Positions 18,010 to 27,100 of a DNA stretch of 64,000 nt are shown here, piece after piece. A program made the translations under genes and the position numbers. Source of the DNA: Streptomyces sp. col6 (lineage in GTDB: Bacteria > Actinomycetota > Actinomycetes > Streptomycetales > Streptomycetaceae); the NCBI RefSeq assembly GCF_008042035.1, contig NZ_RDBL01000013.1, positions 592,021 to 656,020 on the forward strand, in the 5' to 3' direction. The notes beneath the pieces were generated by a model. That model saw nothing but the letters and a program-made list of their open reading frames with translations. It was not told where the DNA came from and ran no database searches. The first letter of the stretch is position 1. Every line of letters begins with the position of its first letter.

Positions 18010-20142
18010 ATGAGGCGTAACCTCGCGGCACGTATCGGTGTGTGGAGTGCACACCACCGCAAGACGGCCATTCTCGGCTGGCTGCTCTTCGTCGTACTCG
18101 CCGCGGGCATCGGCGGCGCCTCGGGCATGGTCGAGATGACCGACGCGGAGAACGGCGCCGGGGACTCGGCCCGCGCCGAGCAGATCCTCTCCGACGCCGG
18201 ACTCGGCCACCGGGCCGGCGAACTCGTCATGGTGACGTCGGCCGAGCCCGACGGCTGGCGCACCGCCGCCCGCGCACTCACCGCCGCCATCGAGGACACC
18301 GGCGAGGTCACCGGCCTCGCGGACCCGGTCGCCTCGAAGGACCGCAAGGACGCGCTGATCACCTTCGAGATGAAGGGCGACCCGGACACCGCGGCCGACC
18401 GGGTCCAGCCCGTGCTGGACGCCGTCGCCGGCGTGAAGGAGAAGCAACCCGACGTCACCGTCAGCCAGTTCGGTGACGCGAGCGCCGGCAAGTGGCTCGG
18501 TGACCTGCTCTCCGACGACTTCAAGAAGGCCGAGTTCACCGCCGTACCGCTGGCCCTCGGCATCCTGCTCGTCGCCTTCGGTGCCGTCGTCGCCGCCCTG
18601 CTGCCCGTGGGGCTCGCGCTCACCGCGTGCATGGCCGCCTTCGGAGTGCTCTCGCTCGCCAGCCACCAGCTGCACCTGTTCCAGACCACGTACTCCGTGA
18701 TGTTCCTGATGGGCTTCGCCGTCGGCGTCGACTACTGCCTGTTCTACCTGCGCCGCGAACGCGACGAGCGGGCCGCCGGCCGCGACGCCGAGACCGCCCT
18801 GCGCATCGCCGCCGCCACCAGCGGCCGGGCCGTCCTTGTCTCCGGGCTCACCGTGATGGTCGCCATGGCCGGCATGTTCCTGTCCGGGCTGATGCTCTTC
18901 AAGGGCTTCGCCCTCGCCACCATCACCGTCGTGTTCATCGCCATGCTGGGCTCCGTCACCGTGCTGCCCGCCCTGCTCTCCTGGCTCGGCGACCGCATCG
19001 AGGCGGGCCGGGTGCCGCTGCTGAACCGGCGCTCCAAGCGGGGCGACAAGCAGAGCGGCCGCATCGCGGGACGGGTGCTGCGCCCCGTCCTGAACCGGCC
19101 GAAGTTCTTCGCCGCCGCCTCCGTCGCCGTCCTGCTGGTGCTCGCCGCGCCCGCGATCGGCATGAAGACCGAATCCCTGGGTCTGGAGAAGCAGTTCGGC
19201 TCCGGCTCCGCGCTGTCCGTCGCCTACCGCGACATCAGCGAGACCTTCCCCGGCGGCCCCGCCCCGGCCCAGGTCGTCGTCGAGGCCGGTGACATCACCG
19301 CCCCCGCCGTACGCAAGGCCCTCGCCGGCTTCGACCACGTCACCGTCCACCGGGCGCAGAACGTCGCCGAGTTCGAGGTCCCGCTGCCCGGCGGCGAGAA
19401 GAGCCTCGCCGGACTCCGTGAGGACCGCCTGCCGGCCGCCTTCGACGGCAGCGGCGCCCACGTCTACGTGACCGGCGAGGTGGCCGGGTCCGTCGACTTC
19501 AACGACCAGCTCAAGCGCGGCATCGCACCCGTCTTCCTCTTCATCACCGCGGTGACGTTCCTGCTCATGCTGTTCTGCTTCCGGTCCTACGTCATCGCCG
19601 TGACGTCCATCCTCCTCAACCTGCTCTCGGTGGCCGCCGCGTACGGGGTCATGACCGCGGTCTTCCAGCACGGCTGGGGCGCCGGACTGATCGGCTCGGA
19701 GGGCGTCGGCGCGGTCGAGTCCTGGATGCCGCTGTTCGTCCTCGTCGTCCTGTTCGGGCTCTCGATGGACTACCACGTCTTCGTGGTCTCCCGGATCCGC
19801 GAGGCCCACGGCCGGGGGATCGGCAACCGGGCCGCGATCGACGAGGGCATCCGCCGCACGGCGGGCGCGGTGACCGGCGCGGCCGTGATCATGGTCGCGG
19901 TGTTCTCGGTCTTCGCGACCCTGTCCATGCAGGACATGCAGCAGATGGGCGTCGGCCTGGCGGTCGCGGTCCTGCTGGACGCCACGCTCGTACGGATGGT
20001 GCTGCTGCCCTCCGTGATGGCGCTGCTCGGCGAGCGCAACTGGCGCACCCCGCGCGGCCTCGGCCGCCTGCCGGGCCTGGACCACAGCGAGCCGGAGCCG
20101 GCCGCCGTCGTGACGCCGGTCGGACCGGGGGTGCGCGGCTGA
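18010..20142 (+). CDS. MMPL family RND-type exporter
   Basis: 710 residues with two repeats of one membrane helix, a large exported loop and five helices, the MmpL/RND layout. Helix motifs include GFAVGVDYCLFYLRR and FGLSMDYHVFVVSRIRE, the paired Asp-Tyr signatures of proton-driven MMPL proteins. ATG at 18010 begins MRRNLAARIGVWS, preceded by GGGGG. In-frame codons reach further upstream to 17869 but lack family resemblance. It probably exports a lipid or antibiotic. The divergent two-component system is a likely regulator. Confidence 0.88.
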   Translation: MRRNLAARIGVWSAHHRKTAILGWLLFVVLAAGIGGASGMVEMTDAENGAGDSARAEQILSDAGLGHRAGELVMVTSAEPDGWRTAARALTAAIEDTGEVTGLADPVASKDRKDALITFEMKGDPDTAADRVQPVLDAVAGVKEKQPDVTVSQFGDASAGKWLGDLLSDDFKKAEFTAVPLALGILLVAFGAVVAALLPVGLALTACMAAFGVLSLASHQLHLFQTTYSVMFLMGFAVGVDYCLFYLRRERDERAAGRDAETALRIAAATSGRAVLVSGLTVMVAMAGMFLSGLMLFKGFALATITVVFIAMLGSVTVLPALLSWLGDRIEAGRVPLLNRRSKRGDKQSGRIAGRVLRPVLNRPKFFAAASVAVLLVLAAPAIGMKTESLGLEKQFGSGSALSVAYRDISETFPGGPAPAQVVVEAGDITAPAVRKALAGFDHVTVHRAQNVAEFEVPLPGGEKSLAGLREDRLPAAFDGSGAHVYVTGEVAGSVDFNDQLKRGIAPVFLFITAVTFLLMLFCFRSYVIAVTSILLNLLSVAAAYGVMTAVFQHGWGAGLIGSEGVGAVESWMPLFVLVVLFGLSMDYHVFVVSRIREAHGRGIGNRAAIDEGIRRTAGAVTGAAVIMVAVFSVFATLSMQDMQQMGVGLAVAVLLDATLVRMVLLPSVMALLGERNWRTPRGLGRLPGLDHSEPEPAAVVTPVGPGVRG

Positions 20143-20153
20143 CCCGAGCGGTA

Positions 20154-20206
20154 CGAGAACGGCCCCGGCCCCCGGTAGCGCGTACCGGGGGCCGGGGCCG
20201 TTCTCG
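20154..20206. terminator. Strong bidirectional terminator hairpin
   Basis: Arms of 24 bases (20154-20177 and 20183-20206) pair perfectly around a five-base loop. They begin CGAGAACGGCCCCGG. It lies between the convergent MMPL and winged-helix regulator genes and serves both. Confidence 0.85.
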
Positions 20207-20220
20207 TCGCGTACCGCAGG

Positions 20221-20823
20221 TCAGGGCGTGTACTTGTACCCGACCCGGCGCACGGTCTGGATCGAGCGGCGGTGCTCGGCGCCCAGCTTGCGGCGCAGCC
20301 GGGCGATGTGGACGTCCACCGTGCGGCCGTCGCCCACGTGCCCGTAGCCCCAGACCGTGGTCACCAGCTGGTCGCGGGAGTGGACGCGGTGGGGGTGGGC
20401 CACCAGATGGGCGAGGAGCTCGAACTCCAGGTAGGTGAGGTCCAGCACCCGCCCGTTCACCGAGGCGGAGCGCTGGACGGAGTCGATGCTCACCGGACCC
20501 GCCGCCTCCGGGGGAGGCTCCGGCACCGCGTACTGGGCGGCGGCGGCAGCGAAGGCCGGCTGCTGGTCGGCGGGCACGAGCACCAGGTAGCCGACCATCG
20601 GCGGCCGGCCCGGCAGGCTGGGCAGGGTGTGCTGGGGCGCCGGTAGCCAGGTGGCCCCCGGCGCCAGGAGCGCGGAGACGTCGGCCTGCTGGACGACCTC
20701 GTCGGGGGCGACGGCGCGCAGGCGGTGCCGGTGGGGGGAGTGGGAACGGACGGGGGCGGTCGCAGCGGCCACCGCCGGCGCTGCGGTGGCAGCGGCGGCG
20801 GAGAAGGAACGGGTGTTCGCCAT
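20221..20823 (-). CDS. OmpR-type winged-helix transcriptional regulator without receiver domain
   Basis: 200 residues. The first 110 are Ala/Pro-rich with no receiver domain. The C-terminal Trans_reg_C domain is clear: LTYLEFELLAHLVAHP, RDQLVTTVWGY and VDVHIARLRRKLG. Orphan winged-helix proteins of this type are common in Streptomyces and act without phosphorylation. GAAAGAG precedes the ATG. The target is unknown. Confidence 0.83.
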   Translation of the reverse strand: MANTRSFSAAAATAAPAVAAATAPVRSHSPHRHRLRAVAPDEVVQQADVSALLAPGATWLPAPQHTLPSLPGRPPMVGYLVLVPADQQPAFAAAAAQYAVPEPPPEAAGPVSIDSVQRSASVNGRVLDLTYLEFELLAHLVAHPHRVHSRDQLVTTVWGYGHVGDGRTVDVHIARLRRKLGAEHRRSIQTVRRVGYKYTP

Positions 20824-21139
20824 GAGGGGTCAGCTCTTTCGCGCGAGGGAGTCGTCGGTGGACGGACTTGCTGCGTGCGCGCGGACCGAAGGCCGGGTGA
20901 GGGCGTTAGAGGGCCGGCGCGTTCAGCGCGCGGCAACACACCCGGTCGAAGTCGTGGTGCTGACGGGAGGGCCAGAACGGCTCGAGGTCGCTGCGACCTG
21001 TCGAGGTGTGCGGGAAGCTGGCCATGCCCCCATTGAAGCAGAGAACACGGCCCGGGAGCAGACCTCTCCCACCCGTCGATACGGACCCTTTGCGTTACGT
21101 TCCTCACGCCGGGGCGGAGGCGGCCCCTCCGGAAAGGCC
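20824..21139. other. 316-base intergenic stretch, no gene seen
   Basis: The stretch lies upstream of the winged-helix regulator and downstream of the DUF6891-like gene. It should hold the regulator promoter. I see no convincing gene, RNA or strong hairpin in it. Confidence 0.5.
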
Positions 21140-22054
21140 CTACCCCACCAGCCGCTTCCGCCAGTTCAGGCCCGTCAGCTCGATCGCCCGGTCCGGCGAA
21201 CCGTTCCATTCCACGGTCAGCCCGGCCTCACCCAGCACGGCCGCCACCTCGCGGCCCACCGCCGCGGTCGTCTTCGCGGAATCGTCGAATCCGCCGTAGT
21301 ACAGCGTGAGACCGTGCCCGGCCGCCGCGCTCTCCGTGCCCTGGAGGTGGAAGAAGACGAAGCCCCGGGCATCCTCGCGCCCGTCCGCGTAAATCTCGCT
21401 CATCCCGCACGAGCGGCAGCACGTGAAGTGCTCCCGGGCGGTGATCCCGCGCCCGTCCAGCTCGGCGAACGCCCGCTCCACGCGGTCCGGGTCCGTCACG
21501 TCGTCCGCCCAGCCCCGCTGCTCCTCGACCCGCTCCAGCCAGAGCCGCTCCACCAACTCCCGCGCCTGCGCCCGGGACACCGGCCGCACCCCGTCCTTCA
21601 CGAGGTAGTCCTCGGCCGTCTCGGTGAGCGTCCGCACGCTTCCGTAACCACCGCGCAGCAGCTCCCGGACCCGCGTCTCCAACTGCTCCCGGATCTCCGG
21701 GGGAAGCTCCGGGGCGGGCTCGGGCTCGGGTATCCCGGCGCTCTCCCAGACGGTTCCCGCGTCCCAGCCGGGCTCCTCGCGCGCCCAGCGCGTCATCAGC
21801 GCGACCACCCGCTCGGGGTCGTCGACCTCCGTCCGGACATGGCTCGCCGCCGGGCCCGTGCGGTGCTCCACCGTGTAGCCCGCGCCGGTCTCGTGCCACA
21901 CCTGGACGAAGGTGCCCGGGAGGTCCGGTATCCGCTGGACGACCAGGAAGTTGTCCCCGCGCCCGCCGATGCGGTGCACAAGGTCGCCCAACGCCCGCTC
22001 CGAAACGCGGGTGTGGGTCTGCTGGTTCTCGGTCTCGACCTTGACGCTGAGCAT
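21140..22054 (-). CDS. Conserved hypothetical protein (DUF6891-like)
   Basis: 304 residues, soluble and acidic. The C-terminal half contains HFTCCRSCGMSEI, a Cys cluster that may bind metal, then FVFFHLQGTESA and YYGGFDD, which resemble the DUF6891 proteins of Streptomyces. ATG at 22054 (MLSVKVETEN) is chosen over a Met six codons upstream. It lies downstream of glnII on the same strand but behind a strong terminator, so it is probably a separate unit. I cannot assign a function. Confidence 0.7.
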   Translation of the reverse strand: MLSVKVETENQQTHTRVSERALGDLVHRIGGRGDNFLVVQRIPDLPGTFVQVWHETGAGYTVEHRTGPAASHVRTEVDDPERVVALMTRWAREEPGWDAGTVWESAGIPEPEPAPELPPEIREQLETRVRELLRGGYGSVRTLTETAEDYLVKDGVRPVSRAQARELVERLWLERVEEQRGWADDVTDPDRVERAFAELDGRGITAREHFTCCRSCGMSEIYADGREDARGFVFFHLQGTESAAAGHGLTLYYGGFDDSAKTTAAVGREVAAVLGEAGLTVEWNGSPDRAIELTGLNWRKRLVG

Positions 22055-22082
22055 GCGACCAGCCTGGCACACCCCACTGACA

Positions 22083-22123
22083 ACGGGAGGCGCCCACCGC
22101 GACGTGCGGTGGGCGCCTCCCGT
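22083..22123. terminator. glnII terminator hairpin
   Basis: Arms ACGGGAGGCGCCCACCGC (22083-22100) and the exact complement at 22106-22123 with loop GACGT. It lies 15 bases after the glnII stop on the minus strand. Confidence 0.85.
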
Positions 22124-22138
22124 GACGTGCGGGCCGGA

Positions 22139-23182
22139 TCAGACCTGGCCGGCCTTCTCCAGGGCCGAGCAGCAGGTGTCCACGATCAGCCGGGTGACGA
22201 CGTACGGGTCGACGTTCGCGTTCGGGCGGCGGTCCTCGATGTAGCCCTTGCGGTCCTGCTCGACCTGCCACGGGATGCGCACCGAGGCCCCGCGGTCGGA
22301 GACGCCGTAGCTGTACTCGTTCCACGGGGCGGTCTCGTGCAGACCGGTCAGCCGGTCGTCGATGCCCGCGCCGTAGTTCTTGACGTGGTCCATCGGCTTC
22401 GAGCCCTCGCCCAGCGACTCGCAGGCCGTGATGATCGCGTCGTAGCCCTCGCGCATCGCCTTCGTGGAGAAGTTGGTGTGCGCTCCCGCGCCGTTCCAGT
22501 CACCCTTGACCGGCTTCGGGTCCAGGGTCGCGGAGACGTTGAAGTCCTCGGCGGTGCGGTAGAGCAGCCAGCGCGCGATCCACAGCTGGTCGGAGACCTC
22601 CAGCGGGGACAGCGGGCCCACCTGGAACTCCCACTGGCCCGGCATGACCTCGGCGTTGATGCCCGAGATGCCCAGGCCCGCCTTCAGACAGTTGTCGAGG
22701 TGCTTCTCGACGATCTCGCGGCCGAAGATCTCGTCCGAGCCGACACCGCAGTAGTAACCGCCCTGCGCGGCCGGGAAGCCGCCCTCCGGGAAACCGAGCG
22801 GCCGGTGGCCGTCGAAGAAGGTGTACTCCTGCTCGATGCCGAAGATCGCCTCCTGCCCGGCGAACTGCTCGGCGACCGGACGCAGCAGCGCCCGGGTGTT
22901 GGACGCGTGCGGGGTCATGTCGATGTCGAAGACCTCGCACAGGACCAGGACGTCGTCGCCGCCGCGGATCGGGTCCGGGCAGGTGAAGACCGGCTTCAGC
23001 ACCCGGTCGGAGGCGTGGCCCTCGGCCTGGTTGGTGCTCGAACCGTCGAAGCCCCAGATCGGCAGCCCGGCCACGTCGGACGACGGGCTGCCGGACATGA
23101 TCTTGGTCTTGGAGCGGAGCTTGGCGGTCGGCTCGGTGCCGTCGATCCAGATGTACTCAGCCTTGAACGTCACGGAAGCCAT
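22139..23182 (-). CDS. glnII: Glutamine synthetase II (eukaryote-like GS)
   Basis: A 347-residue ATP-dependent ligase making glutamine from glutamate and ammonia. The start MASVTFKAEYIWIDG, the motif GLPIWGFDGSSTNQA, the metal ligands in FGIEQEYTFFD, MPGQWEFQVGP, and GAGAHTNFSTK identify the short GSII type. It lacks the adenylylation loop of GSI, so control is transcriptional. A GlnR operator lies 47 bases upstream. Streptomyces usually carry this gene in addition to glnA. Confidence 0.97.
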   Translation of the reverse strand: MASVTFKAEYIWIDGTEPTAKLRSKTKIMSGSPSSDVAGLPIWGFDGSSTNQAEGHASDRVLKPVFTCPDPIRGGDDVLVLCEVFDIDMTPHASNTRALLRPVAEQFAGQEAIFGIEQEYTFFDGHRPLGFPEGGFPAAQGGYYCGVGSDEIFGREIVEKHLDNCLKAGLGISGINAEVMPGQWEFQVGPLSPLEVSDQLWIARWLLYRTAEDFNVSATLDPKPVKGDWNGAGAHTNFSTKAMREGYDAIITACESLGEGSKPMDHVKNYGAGIDDRLTGLHETAPWNEYSYGVSDRGASVRIPWQVEQDRKGYIEDRRPNANVDPYVVTRLIVDTCCSALEKAGQV

Positions 23183-23228
23183 CCTTTGCGGGTGCTGCGG
23201 TCTATGCCGTGCAGCTTCGCAAGGCGCG

Positions 23229-23266
23229 ATTTCCCGACCGTTGCCCTCGTGTGAACCCCGTGTTAC
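23229..23266 (-). promoter_or_regulatory. GlnR operator upstream of glnII
   Basis: Read on the minus strand, four five-base boxes GTAAC, TTCAC, GCAAC and GAAAT are each separated by exactly six bases. This matches the GTnAC-n6-GAAAC-n6-GTnAC-n6-GAAAC layout known for GlnR. It predicts nitrogen-dependent control of glnII. Confidence 0.85.
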
Positions 23267-23304
23267 CGAGGTTTCCGGCAGCGTTCCCCCACTGTCCCGG
23301 CCCC

Positions 23305-24420
23305 TCAGCGGTGCCTCAGCAGCGCCTCGAAGCCCGCGCTCCTGATCCGCCGCCGCAGCTCCTCCTCGCTGGTGCCCAGCGCCCGCGCGGCGTCCGGGAG
23401 CCGCCAGTCGGAGCCGGCCAGCCGGTGCAGCAGATGACCGCGCCGGATCTGCGCGTCGGACAGCCGGAACGTCTTCAGGTACGCCACCCGGCCCTTGTGG
23501 TCGGTGATCGTCTCGCCGATGTGCTGCCCGGCCCCGTCGCGTACGAACGGCGGCAGGAACCGCCACAGCGTGAACGCCCCCATCCGGTACACCCGGTCGA
23601 AGGCGTACGAGCTGTCCAGCAGCTCCCGCGCGAACAGCGACCCGTGCGCCTCGGCCCACGCCCGCTCCTGCTCCCGCGCCGCCGCCCGCAGCCCGTCGAG
23701 CGACCGCAGCCCCGGCCCGTCCGCGATGCGCGCCCCGAACTCCGGCACCGGCGCCCCGAAATGCGCGTACTGGTGCACCAGCTCCCCGTACAGGTCCTCC
23801 ACGAGCGTCGGGTGCAGAAGGCGGTAGTCGTCGGGGTGCGGGACGACGAAGGCGGCGGCCAGGGCGTCGGCCGCGTACACCATCACCCCGCACTGGCCCG
23901 GGTGGATCTCGAACGCCCGCAGCGCGTCCCCCAGCCCCTGCACCGACCACCCCAGGTACGCGTCCTCGGCGCGCGGCGAGAGCCCGTCGCGCAGCGCCTG
24001 CCGCGACCACTCCTCCCAGGCGGTCGACGGCCCCCCGAAGTGCAGCGCGAGATACCCCTCCAGCGCCAGATGCAGCGGCAGGAACCGCAGCCGGTCACCG
24101 GGCCGCCGCTTGGCGAGCCGGTGGTGGCGGTGGCGCGGCAGCCGCACGGTCCGGGCCGGAGCGCCGTCCTCCACGCCGAACTGCGTTCCGTACGCGGCGC
24201 TCTGTGTCCCCTCGCCGGACCAGTCGGCGACGAACCCGTGCGGGATGTACGAGGTGTAGTGGCTGCGCGGCCCCACCTCCACCGCCCCGGGGCCGCCGTA
24301 CACCTCGCGGTGCAGCCGCAGCCCGTCGACGGGGCTCTCGCGTACGAGCGGCACCAGGCGGATGCCGCCCCACACCTGCGAAGGACGGGCGGTCAGCCCG
24401 GTCAGCTCCAGCCTGTTCAT
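23305..24420 (-). CDS. ARPP-2-like protein with C-terminal helix-turn-helix-like tail
   Basis: 371 residues. The N-terminal two thirds contain VWGGIRLVPLVR, VYGGPGAVEVGP and HYTSYIPHGFVADW, which I associate with the ARPP-2 family (ARG and rhodanese-phosphatase-superfamily-associated). A later stretch ARTVRLPRHRHHRLAKR is basic. The C-terminus (LPDAARALGTSEEELRRRI) resembles a small HTH. It overlaps the TROVE/vWA gene by four bases (ATGA), so the two proteins are translationally coupled and probably act together. Family assignment is from memory and moderate. The activity is unknown. Confidence 0.6.
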   Translation of the reverse strand: MNRLELTGLTARPSQVWGGIRLVPLVRESPVDGLRLHREVYGGPGAVEVGPRSHYTSYIPHGFVADWSGEGTQSAAYGTQFGVEDGAPARTVRLPRHRHHRLAKRRPGDRLRFLPLHLALEGYLALHFGGPSTAWEEWSRQALRDGLSPRAEDAYLGWSVQGLGDALRAFEIHPGQCGVMVYAADALAAAFVVPHPDDYRLLHPTLVEDLYGELVHQYAHFGAPVPEFGARIADGPGLRSLDGLRAAAREQERAWAEAHGSLFARELLDSSYAFDRVYRMGAFTLWRFLPPFVRDGAGQHIGETITDHKGRVAYLKTFRLSDAQIRRGHLLHRLAGSDWRLPDAARALGTSEEELRRRIRSAGFEALLRHR

Positions 24421-25901
24421 CGCGGCCCTCCCTCCCGGCCCGTGCCCGTGAACCGGGCGACCTGCCGGTCCAGATACGCGTACAGCTCGGCGGCCCCCGT
24501 GCGCCCCTCGGAGAACCGTGCGATCTCCACCAGCGCGGGCAGATCCTCCGCGTCCCGGATGCCCGCCGTCGGCACGCTCGCGGACAGCCGCCGCACGTCA
24601 AAACCGGCCGCGTCGTATACGGGGTTCACATGCACCACCGCCGTCCGCCGGTCCCGGTCGAGCCGCGTCCGCCATACCCGCAACACCTCGCCCGCCAGCC
24701 CCGGCGGCGCGTTGTCCCAGCCGTCCGAGACGATCACCAGCCGCTGCGGGCCGTGCTCCAGCGCGTCGATGATCCGGGTGCCGAGCGGGGTCGGCCCCCA
24801 CGGGCGTACGAGCAGCGGGTCACGGGCCCCGGTGGTCCACAGCGGGGTGTACGCGCCGGGGGCGGCGAGCGCCTCCAGCAGGAAGTGGCAGGCCAGCGCC
24901 ACGGCGAGCGGACGCCGCCGCTTCTCGCCCGAACCCGACGAGGAGTAGCTGTCGTCCAGTACGGCGGCCACCCGCCCCCAGCTCCCCGCATGCGGACCGG
25001 CCGCGCGGCGGGCGGCGGCGCGCAGGGCGTGAGTCAGCTCCGCCCGGTGCCGCACCCGCGCGTCCCGGTCCAGCGACAGGACGTACAGGGCGAGCCGGGT
25101 CAGCGGCATCACCGTCAGATCCACGTCCGGCAGCGTGTCCGCACCAGCTCCCCGCTGCCCCTGCGTGCGCAGCCGCTCCAGCCGGGTCATCCGGGGCACC
25201 ATCCGCTCCACGAACGCCTCGCGCTTCATCCCGTGCCGGGCCGCGAAGCCCTCCGCGACCGTGAACGGCAGCTCGCCGACCGCGCCCTGCTCGTAGTGCG
25301 CGCGCCGCCAGGCGTCCAGCAGCCGGTGCTCGTAGCGCGGCAGCCTCCCGGGCCGGAACAGGAACGCGCCCAGTTCCCCGTCCGGCACGTTCCGGACCCC
25401 GTCGAGCGGCAGGTGGGCATGGCGGACGGCGGCCTTCATCCCCGTCCGGTACTTCACCGCGTCGTGCGCCGCGTCCGGCCGCGCGGCCAGCCAGTCCCGC
25501 ATGATCGCCCGGGTCCGCCGGTTGTTCACCTTCGCCGTGCGCAGCTCCCCGAACAGCCGGTAGACGCGCTGCGGCGGCAGCTTCGCCAGCCGGGCCGCGA
25601 TCAGCGTCCCCTCGGCCCGCTTCTCCTCCACCGACGCTTCGGCGGCATGCTCCAGCAGGCCGCGCACGATGCGTACGGCGTTGTGGTCGTTGATGTCCAG
25701 GGCCAGCGAAGCCGCGTACACCCGGCGGTAGTTGACCCGTACGTACGCGTGCAGGAAGTCGAGCGAGAGCTGCTGCGAGCCGGCCTGTGAGCGGAACTCG
25801 CGCTGCCCGGTCGCGGTGATCGCGGCGTTGACGAAGAGGAGCACGTCCTCGGCGGCGACGAGGTCGGCGAAGGTCTCGGTGCCGGTTGCGGCAGTCGTCA
25901 T
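24417..25901 (-). CDS. TROVE/vWA-domain Ro60-like RNA-binding protein
   Basis: 494 residues. The N-terminal 300 residues are helical repeats typical of TROVE (SLDFLHAYVRVNYRRVYAAS, MRDWLAARPDAAHDAVKYRT). The C-terminal vWA domain keeps a MIDAS-like DxSxS pattern in LDDSYSSSGSG and VSDGWDN. Ro60 proteins bind Y RNA and misfolded RNA. No Y-like RNA is evident in the neighbouring 250 bases. The ribosome site GGGGGA precedes the ATG. It is the first gene of a two-gene operon with the ARPP-2-like protein. Confidence 0.72.
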   Translation of the reverse strand: MTTAATGTETFADLVAAEDVLLFVNAAITATGQREFRSQAGSQQLSLDFLHAYVRVNYRRVYAASLALDINDHNAVRIVRGLLEHAAEASVEEKRAEGTLIAARLAKLPPQRVYRLFGELRTAKVNNRRTRAIMRDWLAARPDAAHDAVKYRTGMKAAVRHAHLPLDGVRNVPDGELGAFLFRPGRLPRYEHRLLDAWRRAHYEQGAVGELPFTVAEGFAARHGMKREAFVERMVPRMTRLERLRTQGQRGAGADTLPDVDLTVMPLTRLALYVLSLDRDARVRHRAELTHALRAAARRAAGPHAGSWGRVAAVLDDSYSSSGSGEKRRRPLAVALACHFLLEALAAPGAYTPLWTTGARDPLLVRPWGPTPLGTRIIDALEHGPQRLVIVSDGWDNAPPGLAGEVLRVWRTRLDRDRRTAVVHVNPVYDAAGFDVRRLSASVPTAGIRDAEDLPALVEIARFSEGRTGAAELYAYLDRQVARFTGTGREGGPR

Positions 25902-26154
25902 GGTGGGTCCCCCGTGGTGTTCCGTACGGCGGTGCGCGCATGCGGAAGCCGGCCGGGGAATGGGGGCGCGAGCAGCGAAATGATTGCTTCAGAGGCAAGT
26001 CCCGGAAGTCGCACCGGAGTCCCGCGGCCGGCCCGGCCAACGTAACCTCCGGGGCGCGGCCCACGCCACCGCATTGCGGCCCCGCCGCCTCCGGGCCACC
26101 GCGACGGGGCACCGGGGCCTCGGCCCAGCGGCCCCCACCAGGCAGACTGTCCCC

Positions 26155-27081
26155 ATGACCACACCCGAGACCCCCCTGCGCATCGGCCTCGCCGGCACCG
26201 GACCCTGGGCCCGCAACACCCACGCCCCCGCGCTCGCCGCCCACCCGGACGTCGTGCTCAGCGGGGTGTGGGGCCGCCGGGCGGAGGCGGCCGGGGAGCT
26301 GGCCGGGGTGTACGGCGCCCCCGCCTTCTCCGGCGACACGGGGCTCGACGAGCTGTTCGCCGTGAGCGACGCCGTCGCCTTCGCGCTGCCGCCGGACGTG
26401 CAGGCCCCGCTGGCCGCCCGCGCCGCCGCGGCCGGCTGCCACCTGATCATGGACAAGCCGGTCGCCACCACGGTCGCCGGAGCACGCGAGGTGGCCGAGG
26501 CCGCCGAGCAGGCCCGGGTGGCGTCCGTCGTGTTCTGCACGCTCAGGTTCGCCCCGCAGACCGCCGCGTGGATCGCCGAACAGGGCGCGGTGGGCGACTG
26601 GTTCACCGCCCGCGCCGACTGGATCGGCGCGCTGTGGGCCCCGGGCAGCGACAGCGAGTACGCCGCGTCGCCCTGGCGCCGCGAGCGGGGCGGCCTCTGG
26701 GACGTCGGCCCGCACGCCCTCTCGGTCCTGATCCCGCTCCTGGGCGACGTCACCGAACTGACCGCCGCCCGCGGCCCCTCCGACGTCCACCACCTCGTCC
26801 TGCGCCACACCTCGGGAGCCTCCAGCACGGTGACGCTCTCCCTGGGCGCTCCGACGGCCGCCGCCGGGGTCGAGGTCGTCCTGCGGGGCGAGCACGGCAT
26901 CGCCTCGCTTCCGAGGTGGGACGGCGCGGTGGACGCGTTCGCGGCGGCGGTCGACGCGCTGATCACCTCGGTACGCACGGGCGAGGCCCACCCCTGCGAC
27001 GTACGCTTCGGCCTGCGGCTGACGGAACTCCTCGCGGAGGCGGAGGCCCAGGCGCAAGCCCGGCCGGCGGCGGGGAAGTAG
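26155..27081 (+). CDS. Gfo/Idh/MocA family NAD(P)-dependent oxidoreductase
   Basis: 308 residues. The Rossmann motif GLAGTGPWARNTHAP lies near the N-terminus. The family EKP motif appears as MDKPVAT, with Asp in place of Glu. The C-terminal sheet domain includes GLWDVGPHALSVL. ATG at 26155 is chosen because the dinucleotide fold begins directly after it. The substrate, probably a sugar or inositol derivative, cannot be read from context. Confidence 0.83.
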   Translation: MTTPETPLRIGLAGTGPWARNTHAPALAAHPDVVLSGVWGRRAEAAGELAGVYGAPAFSGDTGLDELFAVSDAVAFALPPDVQAPLAARAAAAGCHLIMDKPVATTVAGAREVAEAAEQARVASVVFCTLRFAPQTAAWIAEQGAVGDWFTARADWIGALWAPGSDSEYAASPWRRERGGLWDVGPHALSVLIPLLGDVTELTAARGPSDVHHLVLRHTSGASSTVTLSLGAPTAAAGVEVVLRGEHGIASLPRWDGAVDAFAAAVDALITSVRTGEAHPCDVRFGLRLTELLAEAEAQAQARPAAGK

Positions 27082-27100
27082 GGGCCGAGGCGCGGCGGGG

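Noticed and set aside
20627..23254. Open frame of 875 codons on the plus strand over glnII
   Set aside because: It is antisense to glnII and the DUF6891-like gene and shows no domain, so it is a codon-bias shadow.
25902..26154. Possible Y RNA upstream of the TROVE gene
   Set aside because: I could not find a long stem or tRNA-like module in these 250 bases. The region is only a divergent promoter.
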